From positions 32,043-96,042 of the forward strand of contig CAZSXS010000001.1 in NCBI GenBank assembly GCA_964611385.1: 64,000 nucleotides of DNA, read 5' to 3'. A program made the position numbers and the translations under genes. The notes below the pieces were generated by a model, which worked only from the letters and a program-made list of their open reading frames with translations, was not told where the DNA came from and did no database searches. Shown piece after piece: positions 42,088 to 51,066 of the stretch. Positions within the stretch are counted from its first letter, which is position 1, and every line of letters starts with the position of its first letter. The DNA is from CAZSXS01 sp964611385. GTDB taxonomy: Bacteria; Bacillota; Clostridia; Lachnospirales; CAYPQA01.

Positions 42088-42300
42088 TTAAAATTGCCCC
42101 TTGATGTTACCTATGATGGCAAAAACAATAATGGCAATGCCAATGATACCGTAAAAAACTCTTGCTCCGTTTCTTCCAAAGATACTTACTATTATTTTTG
42201 TCTTTCTGTTTTCCATAAACCAGTCAACATTTAATGCTGCACAGGCAATAGAAAATATACCCATTAAGATAACAACCACCATTAATCCTAAACCTTGCAT
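42088..42300 (-). CDS. Small two-span membrane protein (Imm17-like)
   Basis: A 70-residue protein with two hydrophobic spans (LMVVVILMGIFSIACAAL and FYGIIGIAIIVFAII) joined by a polar loop, NVDWFMENRKTKIIVSIFGR. The WFMxNRKxK...FGRxGARxFYG pattern resembles the immunity protein 17 family, but no toxin gene is adjacent. It lies between araM and the fumarase alpha gene, with 17 bases to araM, so it may be co-transcribed with araM. Confidence 0.65.
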   Translation of the reverse strand: MQGLGLMVVVILMGIFSIACAALNVDWFMENRKTKIIVSIFGRNGARVFYGIIGIAIIVFAIIGNIKGQF

Positions 42301-42317
42301 GAGAGCTATTCCCCCTT

Positions 42318-43676
42318 CTAACTATAGACCTCAGCGCATTCCTTTGCGTAGGCCTCAATTACGCCAAAATCCCAAAGCATCTGCAAAATGGCATAGCGGA
42401 AGCGCATTTCCTTGGAATAAAGAATCGCATTGTAAATGTCTTCTTTGCTCAAGCCCAACTGTAGAGGCTTTGTTTCCCCATTCAGCTTTCGGAGGGCTTC
42501 TATGACCTTGGAGGACTCGGGAAGGTTTTTTGCCAGCTCTTTGATTTGCTCCCAACACTCTATGGTTTTTTGTAGCCTTTCCAGGGCCGCTGTTGGCTCG
42601 TTCTTCTTGTATTCGTTTTCAAGGCGGATTACGTCCTCGGCACCGCTTTTGTAGAGTTCTTTCATCTTCTCTTCCCAGGCAGCCTTATCCCAGGCCTCAA
42701 TATAGGCCTTTCCTTTTTCAAAGTCCGGAGTGTAGGTCATAAGTTTTTTGTAGATGTCACAGACAATAGCCGTAGCAATGCCAACCTTTGTGCCATGAAG
42801 AACGGCTTTTTTGTTGTTCAAAAGAAGCATAAGCTCCCAGAAGTGCGCAATGTGATGCTCGCTGGAGGAGGCTGGGCGGGAGTTGCCTACATAGCTCATG
42901 GCGATCCCGGCAAGCACGAGGGCTTCCATAGCTTTGGCCACAGCTCCCGGCTCCCTTTTATAAAGGCCATCCAAATTGACAAGGCAAATCTCTACAGAAC
43001 GGATGATCAGCTTGGCTACATCTTCGCAATAATATTCTTTGTTTAGGAGCTTGCTGATTTTCCAATCGCAAATACTGGTATACTTTCCGATTAAATCCCC
43101 CAGACCGGCTGCCATCATCTCCATGGGAGCCTCCTTGAGAATGTCAATATCTCCGATAATAGCAAGGGGACCCACCGCTTCGTATGCATATTTAAAGCCG
43201 TTAAAGACCAGAGGGGCAACCGTGGAAGAGTAACCGTCCATGGAAGGGGCAGTCGCCACTACAAAATAGGGAATCTTCGTCAGAAAGCTTACATACTTGG
43301 TTATGTCGTTCAGGGTACCGGAGCCGACGGCGATTAAAAGTCCCGTATCATCGCCGACCTTGGCCTTGATGGTTTCAATGTTCTCTTCAGACGCTATGAG
43401 TTCCGGGTCGTCAAAATAACACTCCCGCACACGGAAACCTTCCTTTTTTAATAGGGCTGCAACACGCTCTCCGGCTACCCGCTTAGTATTGAGGTCAAAT
43501 ACAAGTAAGATGCTTTGCTTCGGGTGATTTAATTCAGTATGTACAAGGTTTGGGAGCTGAAAGACGGCTCCGCTTTCAATGATAATGTTTTTGATATCGG
43601 TTTTGTGCCTTTGTCCGCAAGCACAGATAAAGTCTAAGTTTGCCAATTCCTGTAAGGTGTAGTTACAAAGATTCAT
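42318..43676 (-). CDS. sn-Glycerol-1-phosphate dehydrogenase (AraM/EgsA-like)
   Basis: A 452-residue iron-alcohol-dehydrogenase-superfamily protein. It uses NAD(P)H to reduce dihydroxyacetone phosphate to sn-glycerol-1-phosphate. Signatures are AVGSGTLNDITKYVSF, VATAPSMDGYSSTVAP and two metal-binding His segments (SSSEHHIAHFWE and HGTKVGIAT). In Bacillus AraM feeds heptaprenylglyceryl phosphate lipid. The ATG at 43676 follows GGGAGG; codons further upstream lie within the addB gene end. It is 11 bases downstream of addB in the same direction. Confidence 0.9.
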   Translation of the reverse strand: MNLCNYTLQELANLDFICACGQRHKTDIKNIIIESGAVFQLPNLVHTELNHPKQSILLVFDLNTKRVAGERVAALLKKEGFRVRECYFDDPELIASEENIETIKAKVGDDTGLLIAVGSGTLNDITKYVSFLTKIPYFVVATAPSMDGYSSTVAPLVFNGFKYAYEAVGPLAIIGDIDILKEAPMEMMAAGLGDLIGKYTSICDWKISKLLNKEYYCEDVAKLIIRSVEICLVNLDGLYKREPGAVAKAMEALVLAGIAMSYVGNSRPASSSEHHIAHFWELMLLLNNKKAVLHGTKVGIATAIVCDIYKKLMTYTPDFEKGKAYIEAWDKAAWEEKMKELYKSGAEDVIRLENEYKKNEPTAALERLQKTIECWEQIKELAKNLPESSKVIEALRKLNGETKPLQLGLSKEDIYNAILYSKEMRFRYAILQMLWDFGVIEAYAKECAEVYS

Positions 43677-43687
43677 TGTTACCTCCC

Positions 43688-46600
43688 TCATTTCTTCTTC
43701 CAATTTATCTTACAAATCCCGCTGTAGTCGCAATAATCGCAGGCCGACTTGTTGCCCTTCCGAAAAGGCTTAACGGGAATTTTTCCGCTTTTAATATCGC
43801 TGCCCAAGGCTTTAATCTTTTCCAACACAGTCTCCCGCAGTTGATTAAAGCTGTCTAAATCCATGGCTTTGGAAACAGCACCCATGTCTCCGTCTTTTTT
43901 GAGGCTGACGGGGATAATGGCTGACTTGCCTCCCTTGTCTATGGAGGAATCCAGAGCCAGAAAGACATCCTTGTCTGATAAAGTAAGGCCGCTCATTTTA
44001 TAGGCCTCCAGGCGCTTTTGTTCAATGTCCAGGTCTTCCTTATAGTGAATGTAAGGGTCTTTGATGTTAAAGTAAAAGACACCCCCAGGAAGTACCCGAA
44101 CCTGTATGCTGTTCTTGTCATAATAAGCCTGTAAGGACTTGATAAAGGCATCCAGGTACAGAATTAACTGTAACTGCATCCCTAAATAAATATCTTCCAA
44201 ATCAAATTTTGTATTGCCTGATTTATAATCAATAATCTTGACGTATTTGTCCTGCCCGTCGTCCCAGATATCCACCCGGTCTATCCGTCCGGTCAGGATT
44301 AACTTTTGCTCTCCCTCTAAGGCAATGCTAAGGCCGGTTAAGGGTTCTGCCAGATTAAACTGATATTCAGAAGAAATGGGTTCAAAGGTACCGGCCTTTA
44401 CGTGGGTGACTAAGGTCTCCAAGGAGGCTTTGGCGATTCGTTTGACCCTCTCCAGCAGGTATTGATTAGCGGGGTTTCCAGAAAACACATCAATGTCTGC
44501 TGTGCTGCTTACACTTCGGTCTACATATTCATCAATTTCCAAGGCTGTAACCCCTCGCCAACTTTTTTGGGCTTCATTCAATTCCTTAGAAAAACCTTCC
44601 AAGATGTAATGAAAAATATTGCCTAAGTCAACGGCTTCCACTTCGTAGATCTTCCGTTTTTTTGCTTTCAAATTATATTGAATAAAGTAGGCAAAGGGGC
44701 AGCGGGCATAGTTTTCCAGCATGGAAGCCCCGGTTACCAGCTCCTTGCCGTAAAGGTTGTTGAGCAGGCGGGGAGGTAGGCTGTACTTGCCGGAATCCAA
44801 GGCTTCACTACGCCAAGCCAGAGGTTGAGTGGAGCTTGCACTGGTTGAAGACGCTCCCGAACCAAAGTCATATTTCCACGCTACTTGTCCTTTCCTTGCT
44901 GCTTGTACTTTGCTTACTTCTTGATTGTTTGAAAGCTCCTCTTCTTGAATTTGCGGAAACAGCTTCTTAATGCGATTGATGATCCAAGAAGGGCGCAGTT
45001 GCTTTCCGTCAAAGCTTCCCAGGCTATAGCTGAGAGATAAAAGCTCTGAGGGCTTTGACAAGGCGGAATAGACCTGAAACTGCTCTAAGGAGAGTTTGGT
45101 TTTGATGTCTGCTGCAAGGCTTGCACCTGTGGCTCTGAGATGGCTTCTTTCGTCATCGGTAAATAAGTCTGTGGCTTCCTTTTTCTCCGGTAGGATGCCT
45201 TCGTTGGCGCCTAATACAAACAGGGCTTTTATTTTTGGGAAGCGAGAGCGGTTAAAGTCTCCCACCAAGACCTGATCCTGAGTCGGAGGTAGAATGCCCA
45301 GGTCTATGGATTGAAGCCCTACCTGAACAACGGAAGAAAATTCCGAAATTTGCATTTTAGTGCTTCCCAAAATCTCCACAAGCTTGTCAAAGAGTTCAAC
45401 TAGTTTGTTCCAAATGAGATTGTTCATGGAGGAAGCTTTTTGCTGGTAGTCCTTTTGTTGAAGAGCCTGTTGATCCAAGGCCTCAATCATATCCATACCC
45501 TCCAAGCATTGAAACAGCTTGGTGGAAAGTAAGCGAAGTTCAAATTCTCGAGTGTTGTCCAGCTTGGCACAGAAGGGCTGCACCAAGGCCAGAAAGCGTT
45601 CCTTCGTTTCATTCAAAGCATTTAGGTCGTATAGCTTTTCGCCGTAGCGGAAGCGCAGCTTCCATTTGCTGCCTTTGATACCGTAGGCCAAGACATAGTT
45701 TTCCAGAATGTCGATTTCGTCCCGGCTGAGTCCGGTCAAGCCGGTCTTTAAAAAGCGGAACACGCTTTCATAGGAAAAGTGATAGGCCACCATGTCAATC
45801 AGAGCAGAAACCAGCTCTGTCAGGGGGTGGTAGACGGGCTTAGTCTCGTCAATAAAGACGGGGATACCAGCCATCGCGAAAAGACTGTGGAGGCTTTTGT
45901 TGTAAGCTGAGCTGCTTAGGACACCGATATCCCTGTAGCGGTAGCCTTGTCGCAACAGCTGATGAATGCTGTCTGCGGTCTGTTTGATTTCATCGTATTT
46001 ATTGGCTGCCTGACAAATCTTAATCTTATGCACTGGCTTTGGATAAGACAGGCCGCTGAAATAAGCAGCCGCCAAAAATTCTGTTTCCTGGGACAGATAG
46101 CCCTGGGGCTTTGACAGAAAAACAGGATCTTCAATGTTAAGGCCATGACTCCGGCACAGGCTTGTCAAGTGGTTGATTGTTTTTTTCAGTTCAAAAAAAG
46201 GGTCTGTCTCGCGTAGCTCCGGGTAAAACAAGTCCTTTTTCAATAGGGGCAGGGTTAGGTTGACCTTTGCGGTTTTGATGAGTTTAAAGAGGATACGCTC
46301 CTCCTGGGGGGTGAAGCCGGTAAAAGAATCAATCCAAATTTCCGCATTTTTTAAGTAGCTCCCCTCATCCATCCGGCTAAAGAGTATGTCTAGGCTGTCA
46401 AAGTCAAATAAGTATTTATCCTTTACATAAAGCTCATATTCCTTATAAATCAAAGCTATGTCTTTCAGCTTAAGCCGCAGGCTTTCGTTTTTGGTATTGA
46501 GAGCTATATTTAAAAGAGCCTCCGGGCTAAGGGCATAGCGGCGAAACTCTGTTAAATTCCCGTTCAGCTTTTCGATGAAGCCTTCTTTTTTAGCGACTCT

Positions 46601-46924
46601 GCCGTAATAATTTAAAGAGGCAAGGTTGTCGTTGACGACCTTTTTCAGCAGCATATGCTTCCCGGTATCGTCTAAAAAGCTGCCCTTGGATTTACCGATT
46701 TCTGAAAACATAAAATACGCCAAGCGCTGAAAGCTCAAAACCAAAACCTTGGTTAAGGACTGACCCTTGGAACGGTTTACCAAGTCATGCTCTGACTGAA
46801 GAGAATACTGTTCTGGGATAAGATAAATCAAGTGCCGACCACTTTTGTATCTAGTAAGAATCTCTGTAAAGCAGAGCTGGGTTTTGCCAGTGCCTGCGCC
46901 GCCTAAAATATATCGAAGGGACAT
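43688..46924 (-). CDS. addB: ATP-dependent nuclease subunit AddB
   Basis: About 1078 residues from ATG 46924 (MSLRYILGGAGTGKTQLCF), after GAGGTG. Walker A is GGAGTGKT (residues 8-15). The C-terminal RecB-type nuclease has YKSGNTKFDLEDIYLGMQLQ. The iron-sulfur cluster cysteines are visible as ARCPFAY and CDYCDYSGIC. AddAB processes double-strand breaks to Chi sites for RecA loading. The partner addA, usually directly downstream, is not here; araM follows after 11 bases. The gene has normal length and no frame break. Confidence 0.93.
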   Translation of the reverse strand: MSLRYILGGAGTGKTQLCFTEILTRYKSGRHLIYLIPEQYSLQSEHDLVNRSKGQSLTKVLVLSFQRLAYFMFSEIGKSKGSFLDDTGKHMLLKKVVNDNLASLNYYGRVAKKEGFIEKLNGNLTEFRRYALSPEALLNIALNTKNESLRLKLKDIALIYKEYELYVKDKYLFDFDSLDILFSRMDEGSYLKNAEIWIDSFTGFTPQEERILFKLIKTAKVNLTLPLLKKDLFYPELRETDPFFELKKTINHLTSLCRSHGLNIEDPVFLSKPQGYLSQETEFLAAAYFSGLSYPKPVHKIKICQAANKYDEIKQTADSIHQLLRQGYRYRDIGVLSSSAYNKSLHSLFAMAGIPVFIDETKPVYHPLTELVSALIDMVAYHFSYESVFRFLKTGLTGLSRDEIDILENYVLAYGIKGSKWKLRFRYGEKLYDLNALNETKERFLALVQPFCAKLDNTREFELRLLSTKLFQCLEGMDMIEALDQQALQQKDYQQKASSMNNLIWNKLVELFDKLVEILGSTKMQISEFSSVVQVGLQSIDLGILPPTQDQVLVGDFNRSRFPKIKALFVLGANEGILPEKKEATDLFTDDERSHLRATGASLAADIKTKLSLEQFQVYSALSKPSELLSLSYSLGSFDGKQLRPSWIINRIKKLFPQIQEEELSNNQEVSKVQAARKGQVAWKYDFGSGASSTSASSTQPLAWRSEALDSGKYSLPPRLLNNLYGKELVTGASMLENYARCPFAYFIQYNLKAKKRKIYEVEAVDLGNIFHYILEGFSKELNEAQKSWRGVTALEIDEYVDRSVSSTADIDVFSGNPANQYLLERVKRIAKASLETLVTHVKAGTFEPISSEYQFNLAEPLTGLSIALEGEQKLILTGRIDRVDIWDDGQDKYVKIIDYKSGNTKFDLEDIYLGMQLQLILYLDAFIKSLQAYYDKNSIQVRVLPGGVFYFNIKDPYIHYKEDLDIEQKRLEAYKMSGLTLSDKDVFLALDSSIDKGGKSAIIPVSLKKDGDMGAVSKAMDLDSFNQLRETVLEKIKALGSDIKSGKIPVKPFRKGNKSACDYCDYSGICKINWKKK

Positions 46925-47065
46925 GGAACACCTCATAATCATTGGTAAGGGTACTGAGTATACGAATAAAAATATCAGAGCATACAAAAATTGAGCATGG
47001 GAAAAGGCATTCGGAAAGAAAGGATACCGAATCCCTAACCGCTCACGCTCAAGGTTAAACTGCGT

Positions 47066-47172
47066 TATCAGCCTATTCACAATTTTCTAAAACATTTTCA
47101 AGCCGCTACCTTGCAGTATGGAAGACTTTACAGGGTTTGCATAGCGGCTCTGTAAAGTTGAACGTGACGGAG
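47066..47172. repeat. Dispersed repeat family B, diverged copy
   Basis: The right end, TAGCGGCTCTGTAAAGTTGA then ACGTGACGGAG, is 47142-47172 and resembles the family B right end with several changes. A left end is weakly visible as CTAAAACATTTTCAAGCCGC near 47087-47106. The element lies between the addB start and the stop of the DUF1292 gene. Confidence 0.45.
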
Positions 47173-47176
47173 CAAA

Positions 47177-47764
47177 TTATTTTTTGCTTCGAGAACCGTT
47201 TGTGCTGCTGTCATCCGCATCATCGTCAAAGTCGTCGTCTTCAAAATCGTCGTCGTCAAAGTCCTCATCATCGAAGTCCTCGTCATCAAAATCCTCATCG
47301 TCGAAATCGTCCTCATCGAGTTCTTCTTCATCGTAGTCCTCATCGTCGAAATCGTCGTCGTCAAAGTCTTCATCGTCATCGTCTTCATCATCTTCATCGT
47401 CTACGTCATCTTCGTCGAACTCTTCGTCATCATCAAAATCATCCAGATTTTCATCCAAGTCTTCGAACAGCTCATTAAAAACCTTAAGAACAGCGTCGTA
47501 TTCCTCATCGCTTTCGATGTTGTCAAGTTCCACATCCTCGTCCTTCTCAGTGTATCTGAAAATAAGCACGTGATCTTCCTGTAAAGGCAGCAGGGCAATA
47601 TAGCTCCTTGCACCGATTTCGAAATCCACGTCAAAAACGCCAAGAACATTACATTCAAGGTTGTCGTTTCCTTCCACCGAAATGATAACTGTTTCATTTC
47701 CTCCGCATCCGCAGCCGTCGTGACTGCATCCGCCGTTGCAACCATCATTGCAATGATCAGCCAT
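47177..47764 (-). CDS. DUF1292 protein with Cys-rich head and poly-acidic tail
   Basis: A 195-residue protein from ATG 47764 after GAGGTGA. The head (MADHCNDGCNGGCSHDGCGC) has six cysteines that could bind metal. A DUF1292 domain (ETVIISVEGNDNLECNVLGVFDV, then ARSYIALLPLQEDHVLIFRY) occupies about 22-100. The last 90 residues are almost only Asp, Glu and Phe in roughly 5-residue units (FDDED). The tail is repeat-expanded GAC/GAT/GAA codons. Function is unknown; DUF1292 proteins are widespread and conserved in Bacillota. Confidence 0.88.
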   Translation of the reverse strand: MADHCNDGCNGGCSHDGCGCGGNETVIISVEGNDNLECNVLGVFDVDFEIGARSYIALLPLQEDHVLIFRYTEKDEDVELDNIESDEEYDAVLKVFNELFEDLDENLDDFDDDEEFDEDDVDDEDDEDDDDEDFDDDDFDDEDYDEEELDEDDFDDEDFDDEDFDDEDFDDDDFEDDDFDDDADDSSTNGSRSKK

Positions 47765-47884
47765 GATATTCACCTCATTATAAATTATCGTATGCATCCA
47801 TTTCCATTCTGTTTTAAGTTACTGATATATCCTTGCATTATACCACAGGAATGAAAAATTGTAATCATTTTTTCAAAATATTTT

Positions 47885-48019
47885 TTATCGTACAAACCAA
47901 TAAAAAATTGTTGTCAATAAGCCGATAGCCAGCAGGAGCTTGAATAAAAATCGCATCAAGCCCGGCATGGCCATCAGAAAAACAGAAAAAATACAAATCC
48001 CGATAAAAACGCGAATCAT
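47885..48019 (-). CDS. 44-residue membrane protein coupled to DUF2508 gene
   Basis: The ATG at 48019 overlaps the DUF2508 stop (ATGA) and opens a 44-codon frame, MIRVFIGICIFSVFLMAMPG then LMRFLFKLLLAIGLLTTIFY, ending WFVR. The protein is one or two hydrophobic spans. Coupled translation argues that it is real. The place after a YaaL-like gene recalls BofA, which is longer; similarity is not evident. Too short for usual ORF cut-offs. Confidence 0.55.
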   Translation of the reverse strand: MIRVFIGICIFSVFLMAMPGLMRFLFKLLLAIGLLTTIFYWFVR

Positions 48020-48276
48020 AAGAGTTCCGCCGCCAAACCCTTTTCCTTGCAAAGTTTTAAATAAAAGCTGTATTTTAGGTTGGTTGCTTTCAGCTCATAG
48101 ATACAGCTTTCCACCAGCAAAGGCTCTGTAACATGATCAATCATGTTGTGCAGGCAGTCGATTTCTGACTTTAGACTCTGTAAGCTATTGAGTATGCTCA
48201 GGTCTTCTTGTGAAACCGGTATTTTTTTTTTCGTAGTGATTTTCCTGCTTTGTATTAAACTTGTTTCAGTTTTCAT
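48016..48276 (-). CDS. DUF2508 family protein (YaaL-like)
   Basis: An 86-residue helical protein. The pattern LKSEIDCLHNMIDHVTEPLL followed by YELKATNLKYSFYLKLCKEKG matches DUF2508 (YaaL-type) proteins of spore-forming Bacillota. Function is unknown; in Bacillus subtilis yaaL lies next to bofA. The stop codon overlaps the start of a tiny membrane-protein gene. It is preceded by a family B repeat end at 48302-48341. Confidence 0.7.
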   Translation of the reverse strand: MKTETSLIQSRKITTKKKIPVSQEDLSILNSLQSLKSEIDCLHNMIDHVTEPLLVESCIYELKATNLKYSFYLKLCKEKGLAAELL

Positions 48277-48301
48277 ACATTCCCTCCCAAAAACGTTTGT
48301 A

Positions 48302-48341
48302 CTCAGTCAAGTCTTGCTTGGCAATTATTTAGGAGACTGAG
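48302..48341. repeat. Family B left-end sequence in inverted orientation
   Basis: CTCAGTCAAGTCTTGCTTGG...GGAGACTGAG carries the CTCAGTC/GACTGAG inverted ends. Its complement reads CTCAGTCTCCTAAATAATTG then CCAAGC, matching the left end of other family B copies. It lies 270 bases left of the right-end copy at 48611. Confidence 0.55.
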
Positions 48342-48610
48342 TAATTTTCACTTTGTTCACTTTGTTCGACTCTGCTTATCATGGCCAGCGCGGACAGGAT
48401 TGTCCAATACTGGAGATTGTCACTTCGGGGATAGTTCATTGTTTGAGGAGCATCCGTTCTCTCATTATAATATAGTCATGAAATTGGTAATTTATACCAA
48501 CTTTTTAAAAAGGCATTGCAAGTGAAGACTTTTATGCTGTTGGCTTCGTTTAAAATTAAGGAATATTTTAGGTGCTCGCTTAATAAAGTGTTTATGTACT
48601 TATCTTGTTT

Positions 48611-48645
48611 TGTGCGGGGGCTTTGCAACGCTGAACATGACTGAG
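48611..48645. repeat. Family B right-end sequence
   Basis: GGGGGCTTTGCAACGCTGAA then CATGACTGAG matches the right end of family B with few changes. It precedes the start of the gene at 48700. The remaining part of the 420-base gap between 48277 and 48700 shows no gene. Confidence 0.55.
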
Positions 48646-48699
48646 TATATAAAATAAACCCTGTTGGGTTATAAAATAATATTTTAGGAGATGAAGACG

Positions 48700-49317
48700 A
48701 TGCCGAACTACAACCTGAACATTTCATTCGAAGCAGCAGATCTTTCAACGATTATTTCGGCCAATCAGAAGGTCACCTTGGTCAAACAAAATAACCAAGG
48801 GATCAACCTTGCTTGGGTTGCATTCCAACCCTTCCAGCACAACACCTTGGAATGGAAAAGCGATTATGCCCTCTATTGCTCAAACAGTGAGCTTCAATCG
48901 GGTGTTCAGATTAACAAACTGTCCGATGTAATGGCCACAGCTGCCTTGAAGTACATTTTCAAAAACGCCTGTTTTTCATCCACCAAGGATGCCGGTGAAC
49001 TCCTTTTGCCCGATTCCTATTATGTGAGAAACGAAATGGATGGCTATGACGCTTTGACCTTTGGTCTTGCTCAAGGGATTTATGTAAACGGCAAGGCCAT
49101 TCCAAATCGCCCCATCAATGCGGTTATGGTTCCCTTCATGCACAACACTTCCTTTACGCCGTATGAAATTGTGAATGTTTACTTGGAGGCTAACATAAAG
49201 GAGTCCATGGTCGTTACCAATGTCAGTACCAATCCCATTACTCTGGTGTTTGGCGGCGGCATTGACACCATTAATATCAAGTACAATAGAGCTTCCGGAT
49301 CCTTCTATCAAGAGTAA
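48700..49317 (+). CDS. Unknown beta-rich protein convergent with PI-PLC
   Basis: A 205-residue protein beginning MPNYNLNISFEAADLSTIIS. The ATG at 48700 lies 9 bases after AGGAG; one at 48691 is too close. There is no signal peptide or membrane span; alternating short hydrophobic stretches suggest an all-beta protein (ITLVFGGGIDTINIKYNRA at the end). I do not recognise the family. It converges on a PI-PLC-like gene and shares its terminator, so an association is possible but not shown. Confidence 0.65.
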   Translation: MPNYNLNISFEAADLSTIISANQKVTLVKQNNQGINLAWVAFQPFQHNTLEWKSDYALYCSNSELQSGVQINKLSDVMATAALKYIFKNACFSSTKDAGELLLPDSYYVRNEMDGYDALTFGLAQGIYVNGKAIPNRPINAVMVPFMHNTSFTPYEIVNVYLEANIKESMVVTNVSTNPITLVFGGGIDTINIKYNRASGSFYQE

Positions 49318-49356
49318 AAGGTGAACTACTCTGGAATCAGAACATAGTGCAAACAG

Positions 49357-49396
49357 CAAAAAAAATACCCCTCGGTCGTAACCGGGGGGTATTTTT
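49357..49396. terminator. Bidirectional terminator before PI-PLC gene
   Basis: AAAAAAATACCCC and CGGT pair with ACCG and GGGGTATTTTTT over a 4-5 base loop. Confidence 0.9.
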
Positions 49397-49421
49397 TGCG
49401 CTGCGGCAAAAGGAATCCTTT

Positions 49422-50912
49422 CTACTCCGTCAAGATATCAACCCAACTCTTTGCATGAACACTAAATGGTTGGGGATAGCGGTTCAGTCCAAAATTTGAA
49501 TCAATAATCACTGCCACCACATCCATCTGGCCATAGGTAGGTGAGGTATAGACAGTATCCTCATAATCTAACAGGATCCATCCGATTCGATGCCTTTGGT
49601 CTGTTGGAATACAGTTGAAGCTTAACGGATCCCCTATATAGTTGATTATGGCATCCATAACATAAATTCCCGTGATTCCACAGGTCGCTGTTGCACTGGC
49701 AAAGTTAAGAACAATACAGGTGGGCACTAGAGTTTGCTTTCGTTGAAACGCCGCTGTTACTAGGTTTATTTTTTCACTTCGATCCTGTAAGCTCTTAAAT
49801 TGATCCTGGACATAGAGCAGATTCAATTGGCGATTTTGGGCTGTGTCGATGGCAAAGGAGCCGTTTGTATTTTCTCTCCAACTTATAGGATAGCCGAAGC
49901 GAAAGCTGGTATCAATTCGGTTGAGTAAAAAAATACGACCCCGAACATCATCTAGGGTGCTGTTTAAGCCTCCGACAAAAACAGGATAGCCAGTCAATAC
50001 AGCATTCAAGGCATTTAAAACATTGACTGCATCATTTTCGTAGCTGGACCAATCGTCCATCTTCAAGGTCATGATGAGGCATTCTGTAGGGTTGGTCTGT
50101 AAAAAGGTTGCGCAGGTATTCAAAACAGTAAGAAAGGGTTCATACTCGTTGATTCTGATCAAAGAACCAATGCTGCCGTGACAGGTACTGAAGGTGTAAG
50201 CGTTTGTGGCAGGATCTACATTGACCCGCAGCCGGATATCCAGGATCCGAATGCCGCTGTTTAATTGTTGAAGGATGCTTGTCTTGTGGCAGGCGTACAA
50301 GGAATGTGCCGTTATGGGTAGTAAATCCGAAGGGAAATAATTGGTGCGTATGGCGGCAGCATCATGGGTTCCGGGAATGTTGATATCCCCTATGTAAACA
50401 TCATCGTTTAGATAACTCATCCAATGTGCCCGGTCTATGGGCGTATAAAAATCCATGCAAATGCTCTTAATCAAAAGCTTGGTATAATCGGATACGTTTA
50501 TGAGCCTTAAGTGATTTTTATCAGGCCTTACTAAATCCAGGTGAATCGTCAAGGTAATCACAAAGAGCTTCTGAGGCCTACTGCCTTTTACCAGCGCAAG
50601 GTTTTCAACTATAGCCAGCTCTTTTTCAAGGGGCTGCTCATTTACAAAAACACTTATTTGATTTTGGACTGCTGCTGTTTCGGAGGGGATGATCACTTCA
50701 AAGCTTATGGTAGCTTCCATCCCTTCTGGATAACGAAAATCAAAGTCCAGGGTACTAATATCCTCCGCATTGTTATTCATGGAAAGACATGCAAATGCAG
50801 GCTCATAGCTACAGTTGTCAAAGACAAAATCACTGATGCCTTCATCCATTCTTGCCGAAATTTCTGAAAAGTCAATTTTGAGTGTCTCATGTTTACTATC
50901 CACTTTTCCCAT
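49422..50912 (-). CDS. PI-PLC X-domain protein with unknown N-terminal domain
   Basis: A 496-residue protein. The phosphatidylinositol-specific phospholipase C X-like domain starts at about residue 165: catalytic His183 in IPGTHDA, substrate-side LDIRLR near 225, and His245 in TCHGSIGS. Bacterial PI-PLCs cleave PI or GPI anchors and are secreted; here no signal peptide is present. The first 160 residues are an unrecognised beta-rich domain, which may mediate attachment or inclusion. The enzyme may act inside the cell or be released on lysis. It is a single-gene unit. Confidence 0.82.
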   Translation of the reverse strand: MGKVDSKHETLKIDFSEISARMDEGISDFVFDNCSYEPAFACLSMNNNAEDISTLDFDFRYPEGMEATISFEVIIPSETAAVQNQISVFVNEQPLEKELAIVENLALVKGSRPQKLFVITLTIHLDLVRPDKNHLRLINVSDYTKLLIKSICMDFYTPIDRAHWMSYLNDDVYIGDINIPGTHDAAAIRTNYFPSDLLPITAHSLYACHKTSILQQLNSGIRILDIRLRVNVDPATNAYTFSTCHGSIGSLIRINEYEPFLTVLNTCATFLQTNPTECLIMTLKMDDWSSYENDAVNVLNALNAVLTGYPVFVGGLNSTLDDVRGRIFLLNRIDTSFRFGYPISWRENTNGSFAIDTAQNRQLNLLYVQDQFKSLQDRSEKINLVTAAFQRKQTLVPTCIVLNFASATATCGITGIYVMDAIINYIGDPLSFNCIPTDQRHRIGWILLDYEDTVYTSPTYGQMDVVAVIIDSNFGLNRYPQPFSVHAKSWVDILTE

Positions 50913-51066
50913 CTTGATCCACCTTTCTAAGCATTATATTGTGATGACTGCATTTGAAAAATCCAGTTATAAACAGATCTACATATTTTATGAGCGATAC
51001 TATGGAATATTCTTTGAAAATATGCCCTGTGTTCCGTTGGAATTTTTTTTATCCCTTCGGGAAACC

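Noticed and set aside
47137..47478. Plus-strand His/Arg-rich frame of 113 codons
   Set aside because: It is the antisense of the GAC/GAT repeat that encodes the acidic DUF1292 tail; low complexity explains the open frame.
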